NCBI RefSeq assembly: GCF_002385225.1
Contig: NZ_DGDC01000007.1
Coordinates: forward strand, 1-9,528
Origin: Psychrobacter sp. UBA3962
Lineage (GTDB): Bacteria; Pseudomonadota; Gammaproteobacteria; Pseudomonadales; Moraxellaceae
Direction of reading: 5' to 3'
DNA length: 9,528 nucleotides
The translations under genes were made by a program, and so were the position numbers. Shown here one piece after another: positions 6,031-9,528 of this stretch. A model generated the notes under the pieces. That model saw nothing but the letters and a program-made list of their open reading frames with translations. It was not told the DNA's origin and did no database searches. The first letter of the stretch is position 1; each line of letters opens with the position of its first letter.

Positions 6031-7533
6031 TTAAGCAGATTTGAGAGCGCCCAGTACGTTGACCAACCAAGTCCAGAACTGCTCTACGCTTTCGATATTA
6101 ACGCGCTCATCAGGAGAGTGAGGCATTTCAATGGTGGGACCAAACGAAACCATTTGCCAATGTGGGTAATGTTGTCCTAACAGGCCACACTCAAGACCGG
6201 CATGAATCACCGTCACATTAGGTTTACGCCCTAATAGCTGCTCACCTTCATTAATTACGCAGTCCGTTAAGGCAGAATGAGGCGCTGGTTTCCAACCTGG
6301 ATACTCGCCATCTAGCTCAACCGTAGCCCCAAAAGATTGAAACAGACGCTTCATGCGATCTGCTAAATCATCACGAGCATCATCATCTAGGGAACGCAGT
6401 AAGCTTTGAAGCTGTAATTGATGCTCTTGAGTATCAATTTTTGCCAAGTTCACTGAAGTTTCTACTACGCCTTCTGTGTCCATGCTCATTCTATCAACGC
6501 CATTAGGGCATAAACGAATCGCTGTTAGTAAAGTGTTTTGTGTGGCCTTACTCCAAGTTTGGGCAGGCAAATCTGCCGCCTCTAGAGTCACACTCATGTC
6601 GCGATCCTCAACAGGTAGACCGCGACGAATAATTTCAACTTCGGTTGCCAAAAGCTGATTTAGCTCAGCTTCAGTGGCATCACTTAAAAAGATAGCATTA
6701 GCTTCACGAGGAATGGCGTTGCGTAAGTTACCTGCCTGAATGGAAGACATTTCGATATACTGTGAAATGCTGTCTAATAAACGTGAAATAATCAGTGCTG
6801 CATTGCCGCGCTGTTTAATGATATCGATACCGGAGTGACCGCCTTTTAGCCCTTTGACCGATAATTGATACGCTTGGTTTGTAGTAGGAGTTTGCCAATC
6901 TATGGGTAGCGTGAAAGTAGCATCCACGCCGCCAGCACAACCGATGCAGATATCGCCCAGCTCTTCAGTGTCCAAGTTTAATAAAAGTTGACCTTGAATC
7001 CAATCCGGCTGCAACCCTTTAGCACCATCCATGCCAGTCTCTTCGGTCGCGGTAAATAAGGCTTCTAATGGGCCGTGAGCGATATCAGTTGAGGCCAGTA
7101 CTGCCAATGCAGAGGCAGCCCCAATTCCGTTATCGGCCCCAAGTGTAGTGCCTTTGGCCGTTACCCATTTATGATCCATTTCTGAGTCAATATAAGCTTG
7201 GATCGGATCGGTGCTAAAGTTGTGGCTACTGTCTTCATTTTTCTGAGCCACCATGTCTAAATGGTTTTGCAGTACAACACCAGGCGCCTGCTCCATACCT
7301 GCTGTGGCCGGCTTGCGAACCAATACGTTACCAACTGCATCACGCTCAGCCCAAAGCCCTAATCTGGCAGCTTCATCTAATACAAACTGCTGCACTGCCT
7401 CTTCTTCATAAGAGGGGCGCGGGATTTGGGTTAAGGCATAAAAGTATTGCCAGACTAAGGTTGGTGATAGGCGACTGATATCATTATTTGAGTTAGTAGT
7501 TGAAGCACTAGTGTTTGCAGGGTTAGTTGACAT
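6031..7533 (-). CDS. pepD: aminoacyl-histidine dipeptidase (PepD, peptidase family M20)
   Basis: Cytosolic metallodipeptidase of family M20 that cleaves Xaa-His and other unblocked dipeptides such as carnosine, feeding amino-acid recycling. The M20 metal site is complete: H91 and D93 in NHLDM, the bridging D134 in GADNGIG, the E164-E165 pair in TEETGMDGAKGL (general base and zinc ligand), D188 in NLDTEE, and H472 in MPHSPDERV. The inserted dimerisation domain lies about 205-380 (GGHSGIDI at its start). PepD hallmarks HAGLECGLL and IESVEQFWTWL are present. At 500 residues it is slightly longer than E. coli PepD (485), owing to a Ser/Thr/Asn-rich N-terminal tail of about 18 residues. The next in-frame Met is residue 80, so ATG 7533 is the start; GGA (7544-7542) is the binding site, eight bases upstream. 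Single-gene unit with its own terminator. Confidence 0.95.
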   Translation of the reverse strand: MSTNPANTSASTTNSNNDISRLSPTLVWQYFYALTQIPRPSYEEEAVQQFVLDEAARLGLWAERDAVGNVLVRKPATAGMEQAPGVVLQNHLDMVAQKNEDSSHNFSTDPIQAYIDSEMDHKWVTAKGTTLGADNGIGAASALAVLASTDIAHGPLEALFTATEETGMDGAKGLQPDWIQGQLLLNLDTEELGDICIGCAGGVDATFTLPIDWQTPTTNQAYQLSVKGLKGGHSGIDIIKQRGNAALIISRLLDSISQYIEMSSIQAGNLRNAIPREANAIFLSDATEAELNQLLATEVEIIRRGLPVEDRDMSVTLEAADLPAQTWSKATQNTLLTAIRLCPNGVDRMSMDTEGVVETSVNLAKIDTQEHQLQLQSLLRSLDDDARDDLADRMKRLFQSFGATVELDGEYPGWKPAPHSALTDCVINEGEQLLGRKPNVTVIHAGLECGLLGQHYPHWQMVSFGPTIEMPHSPDERVNIESVEQFWTWLVNVLGALKSA

Positions 7534-7537
7534 GGGC

Positions 7538-7615
7538 TGTATCCAAAAAAATGATGCAATAAAATTAAACCGCTATTTTATGTGACACACTGCTATCTAT
7601 GCAATTTTGGATACA
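7538..7615. repeat. 11-bp inverted repeat framing the pepD leader and promoter
   Basis: TGTATCCAAAA (7538-7548) and TTTTGGATACA (7605-7615) are exact inverted repeats 56 bases apart. An ATGCAAT heptamer also occurs as a direct repeat inside them (7554-7560, 7599-7605). The proximal arm contains the pepD binding site GGA, four bases from the start codon. If transcription starts upstream of 7615, pairing would hide the binding site. If it starts near 7568, the arms are DNA sites flanking the promoter. Confidence 0.55.
7575..7604 (-). promoter_or_regulatory. candidate pepD promoter
   Basis: On the minus strand TTGCAT (7604-7599) and TAAAAT (7580-7575) are spaced 18 bases apart. The -10 matches five of six consensus positions, the -35 only three. 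Transcription would begin near 7568, giving a leader of about 35 bases. Confidence 0.35.
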
Positions 7616-7674
7616 TATAGAAACATGGTTAGGACTAATCTTGCTGAGTAAAGTCTTATTCAGAAGGGAGCGCG

Positions 7675-7693
7675 TGTCTAAGCGATGTCTAAG
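7675..7693. repeat. two tandem copies of TGTCTAAG
   Basis: TGTCTAAG occurs at 7675-7682 and 7686-7693 with an 11-base period, close to one helical turn, just downstream of the 75-residue gene and upstream of pepD. Too short to interpret further. Confidence 0.3.
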
Positions 7694-7701
7694 AGTTAAC
7701 T

Positions 7702-7929
7702 TTAGCGAAAACTAAGTAGCATCTCAATATCACGCACCGTGATGTTTCTAAATAAAGCTTGTTCATCGACAGGCATACGATTCATATGCTCTTTAATCAT
7801 CGGATGTAGAGCGTGGGCAATTTCTGTGGTGGAAGAGTAGTATAAATTTGGGTCAGTTTTGGTGAGTTGCTGTAGATAATGTCCTACCAAGCGTCTTTTT
7901 TTATCATGATCTAATTCAGCGTTTTGCAT
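7702..7929 (-). CDS. small hypothetical protein (75 residues)
   Basis: A short protein that I do not recognise. It is hydrophilic, has no Cys, no signal peptide and no membrane segment, and looks mostly alpha-helical (DHDKKRRLVGHYLQQL at the N-terminus; IAHALHPMIKEHMNRM in the middle; VRDIEMLLSFR at the end). It is probably a compact cytosolic helical domain with five His and several Lys/Arg. Support for a real gene is the AGTAGGA binding site (7937-7943) seven bases before the ATG, ordinary codon use, and a clear start and stop in a tight intergenic layout. It lies 82 bases downstream of the PAP2 remnant and 168 bases upstream of pepD on the same strand; cotranscription with either is possible but not shown. 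No function is proposed. Confidence 0.7.
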   Translation of the reverse strand: MQNAELDHDKKRRLVGHYLQQLTKTDPNLYYSSTTEIAHALHPMIKEHMNRMPVDEQALFRNITVRDIEMLLSFR

Positions 7930-8011
7930 GCAATTTTCCTACTTAATTTTAACGAAATATTGCCCTAGTATGGATTACTCTAGACTTTATTCAACTGAAA
8001 TTTGTAGTCTT

Positions 8012-8410
8012 TTACTTATTGTAGGGGCTAACTTGAACAGAGCGGAAAAACAGCAAAGCCATGGCATAGACTATTGCCCAAGACAGCCACATAGATACTA
8101 AAGTATGGCTAAAGAAATGATCCCCAATCATCATCTTATACAGACCCATAATCCAGCCTAGTAAGGACACCGCTATTATAATTTTAACTTTGTAGCGATA
8201 TAACCTTGGTAAATAAGCAAAAGCATATAAAGCAAAACCCGCGCTGGCATGTGCGGCAGGAAAGCATTTGGCGCGACTGCTACTAACGATATCTTGCCAA
8301 AGTGACAGGTAAGGCTGTTCGCCATTATATAAAGTTAAGTGATTGGGACAGCTCACATGGGTGACCCCTTTTAATTTTATAATAACTGATTTATTGAGAT
8401 TTTGGTTATA
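8012..8410 (-). pseudogene. PAP2-family phosphatase remnant lacking its N-terminal half
   Basis: C-terminal part of an inner-membrane PAP2 phosphatase of the type with a CPxxLxxYxG...PY signature, active on lipid or lipid A phosphates. Visible are SCPNHLTLYNGEQPYLSLW, the C2-like KCFPAAHASAGFALYAF (family usually PAGH or PSGH), two membrane segments, and a C3-like YKMMIGDHFFSHTL. A GTG at 8356 could start 114 residues. However, the matching reading frame continues upstream through residues such as VIIKLKGVTHV to a TAA at 8413-8411, and no plausible ribosome binding site precedes the GTG. Relatives are about 200-250 residues, so the first membrane helices and the KxxxxxxRP C1 motif are absent. 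C2 has Ala for Gly, and C3 lacks its usual Arg. I read this as a decayed gene whose 5' half was deleted. Product, if any, is probably inactive. Confidence 0.7.
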
Positions 8411-8552
8411 TTAAAATAATATGATATTTCCTTTACTACATAAATGTTACAATATTTAAGTGAATTATTTACTTATTCAAGGATGCGGTTTTAAGTAATA
8501 AATTTAATAAAAAACTATTTTGTTTTAGTGCTGTCTCATGGGTTTAACATTG

Positions 8553-8573
8553 GTTAAATTTAACTATATATAG
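8553..8573. repeat. two abutting AT palindromes
   Basis: GTTAAATTTAAC (8553-8564) and CTATATATAG (8564-8573) are perfect palindromes sharing one base. Their 12 and 10 bp lengths are more than expected by chance even at this base composition, but AT-rich spacers produce such features readily. Possibly a regulatory or nucleoid-protein site. Confidence 0.3.
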
Positions 8574-8600
8574 ACTACGAGCTTAGAATTAATGGGTCGT

Positions 8601-8618
8601 AATACCAATGTTGGTATT
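8601..8618. repeat. 8-bp inverted repeat AATACCAA/TTGGTATT followed by a T-run
   Basis: AATACCAA (8601-8608) and TTGGTATT (8611-8618) are exact inverted repeats around TG, running into TTTTT (8617-8621). On the plus strand this can fold as a seven-pair stem with an ATGT tetraloop and U-run, a small terminator. It could also be part of a decayed element end. Confidence 0.45.
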
Positions 8619-8686
8619 TTTAGGTTGATGGCTTCACTAAGTTTTAAGTATTTACGTTATTTACTAACTTTCCTACTAGTGAAATC

Positions 8687-8803
8687 ATGCAACAGTATGA
8701 CAATGAACTTGAACGCTGCACCAACCGTTTTAAGGCAATTAATGTTTACATTATAAGTAGTCGTAACACAGAAATAGTCAAAATATTTTACCCACTCCAA
8801 TAA
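8687..8803 (+). pseudogene. coding-like scrap, possible transposase remnant
   Basis: A 38-codon frame (open back to a TAA at 8645) whose middle, about 8696-8740, is less AT-rich and more codon-like than its surroundings. It reads QQYDNELERCTNRFKAINVY. ELERCxNRFK faintly recalls the N-E-(I/L)-E-R-x-x-N-(R/K)-(I/L/F)-K segment near the C-terminus of IS5-type DDE transposases. There is no ribosome binding site, and the similarity ends after about 15 residues. I therefore list it as a probable relic, not a gene; the family suggestion is weak. Confidence 0.25.
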
Positions 8804-8986
8804 ATCCAAAATTTTTTATAAACATCAATACTGTTAAAAACATAGGTGTTAGGATTATATTATTTAATAAAAACCAATATTCCACCCAATCTTTATCTCA
8901 GTGTTTGGCTCACGGAATATTACCTAAATATAAATTGGCTGTAGCTAATACTATTAATTTAAATAAATTTCATATCAGAAATGATA

Positions 8987-9074
8987 TTGGACAACTATAC
9001 CTCCTAGAGCAGTGCTATTGCTCAAAAACATTTAAATTAAAAGTTTACGTTCTACGAGTTTTTAAGTTGTCCAA
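8987..9074. repeat. 10-bp inverted repeat TTGGACAACT
   Basis: TTGGACAACT at 8987-8996 is repeated inverted as AGTTGTCCAA at 9065-9074, with 68 bases between, about 175 bases upstream of the adhesin start. These arms are less AT-rich than the surroundings, which makes chance less likely. They could be paired sites for a regulator, or the ends of a small decayed insertion. Confidence 0.4.
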
Positions 9075-9207
9075 CAAATATTTGATAAAGAGAGTCTTAA
9101 CTAGTTGATTCAAAGAACACAGTATAAGGACATTAGCATAATCGCTATGTAGTCATTAAAGTAAAATAAATTCGATTTAAGTTTCAGTTATTTTAATAGT
9201 TCCAAGT

Positions 9208-9213
9208 TATATT
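9208..9213 (+). promoter_or_regulatory. possible -10 element of the adhesin gene
   Basis: TATATT lies 35 bases upstream of the ATG at 9248. No good -35 stands 16-18 bases before it (the best is TTCAGT at a 19-base spacing), so the promoter may need an activator or lie further upstream. Confidence 0.2.
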
Positions 9214-9247
9214 ATTTCATCAAGGCCCTGAGAACATAGAGATCAGT

Positions 9248-9528
9248 ATGAAAACAGTTATCGTAAAAGTAAATAATGCCACTCAAACTATTGCAGAACA
9301 TATTGTAGTAACTCAAGACGGCGAGCCAACAGTTATTAAAGCCGAAAAGCAAGTGAATTATGAGCTTGTTGATCAAGCGACAGGGCGTGCACCGCAACAT
9401 ATTGTTACCAAGCGTGTTGGTAAAGACTTACATATCTCTCTGGAAGATCGAGGGTTGGATAGTGATTTAATCATTGAAGGATTTTACGATTATCCAGACA
9501 GTGCTCTAATGATGTATGCTGAAAAAAA
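9248..9528 (+). CDS. N-terminus of a giant BapA/LapF-type surface adhesin (partial, runs off right edge)
   Basis: The frame opens at ATG 9248 and stays open for 93 codons to the window end. It reads MKTVIVKVNNATQTIAEH..., then VVTQDGEPTVIKAEKQVNYELV and a strand-rich segment (KRVGKDLHISLED, SDLIIEGFYDYPDSALMMYAE). This is the BapA/Bap/LapF prefix-like domain that opens very large type I-secreted biofilm adhesins. In these proteins the N-terminal module is followed by many Ig-like repeats and a C-terminal RTX or type I secretion signal; that part is expected from the family and not visible here. The pattern V-G-x-D-L-x-I, short turn, then L-I-I-x-x-F-Y matches the conserved core. There is no cleavable signal peptide, as expected for type I export. 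The binding site is modest (AGAGA about six bases before the ATG). A run of seven A ends the window. Confidence 0.8.
   Translation, partial: MKTVIVKVNNATQTIAEHIVVTQDGEPTVIKAEKQVNYELVDQATGRAPQHIVTKRVGKDLHISLEDRGLDSDLIIEGFYDYPDSALMMYAEK

Larger units (their letters stand above)
8414..9247. other. AT-rich gap of about 830 bp without a recognisable intact gene
   Basis: Stops are frequent in all six frames. The longest open stretch, about 67 codons from a TTG at 8905, has no binding site, no recognisable sequence and the composition of random AT-rich DNA. What the gap holds: several palindromes (8553-8573, 8601-8618), a 10-bp inverted repeat (8987-8996 with 9065-9074), a coding-like scrap at 8645-8803, and presumably the promoter of the adhesin gene near its right end. 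The missing half of the PAP2 gene is not found here in any frame. Confidence 0.6.

Noticed and set aside
6476..6658. Plus-strand frame inside pepD
   Set aside because: Shadow of pepD codons.
8500..8876. ATTTAATAAAAA repeated near 8501 and 8862
   Set aside because: Low-complexity A/T words expected in this composition; flanks do not match.
8905..9108. 67-codon plus-strand frame starting at TTG in the AT-rich gap
   Set aside because: No ribosome binding site, unusual start, residues biased as in translated AT-rich noise, and it overlaps the inverted-repeat pair.
9212..9400. 62-codon minus-strand frame over the adhesin start
   Set aside because: Antisense to the plus-strand frame at 9248, which reads a recognisable adhesin prefix domain.
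1..9528. CRISPR array, tRNA, rRNA, toxin-antitoxin, defence or prophage module
   Set aside because: No regularly spaced repeats, no cloverleaf, and no paired small genes or nucleases were seen. The genes are ordinary metabolic, transport and regulatory ones plus an adhesin start.

Overview
The window most likely comes from a Moraxellaceae gammaproteobacterium, probably Psychrobacter. It is AT-rich (especially between genes), has a class III alcohol dehydrogenase beside a LysR gene, a PepD dipeptidase, an MscS channel, and the start of a BapA/LapF-prefix giant adhesin of the kind common in that genus. The genus call is inference from gene content and style; no marker gene is present.

Left part (1-2663): the left edge looks like the end of an IS4-type element cutting into the start of an unidentified gene on the minus strand. 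Next come yeiH (minus, inner-membrane transporter, putative sulfite/sulfate exporter) and yeiE (plus, LysR regulator). They are divergent over a shared intergenic region that holds a 14-bp palindrome on the yeiE -10 element. A bidirectional terminator closes yeiE and frmA.

Middle (2741-7533): frmA (glutathione-dependent formaldehyde dehydrogenase, minus) is divergent from a CrgA-type LysR gene, with a 9+9 bp dyad inside the frmA promoter. No S-formylglutathione hydrolase gene is alongside. Convergent to the LysR gene is mscS (minus). Upstream of mscS are a strong terminator and then pepD (minus), whose leader is framed by an 11-bp inverted repeat. These genes are housekeeping or stress functions, each apparently its own transcription unit.

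Right part (7702-9528): a small unrecognised 75-residue gene, then a PAP2 phosphatase remnant that has lost its N-terminal half. About 830 bp of AT-rich DNA follow with several palindromes and a coding-like scrap but no recognisable intact gene. Last is the 5' end of a large biofilm-adhesin gene running off the right edge. This part looks like a zone of gene decay and rearrangement next to an adhesin locus.

I did not find a convincing undescribed multi-gene system. The items most worth following are the decayed segment beside the adhesin, the three divergent/leader operators, and the element end at the left edge.
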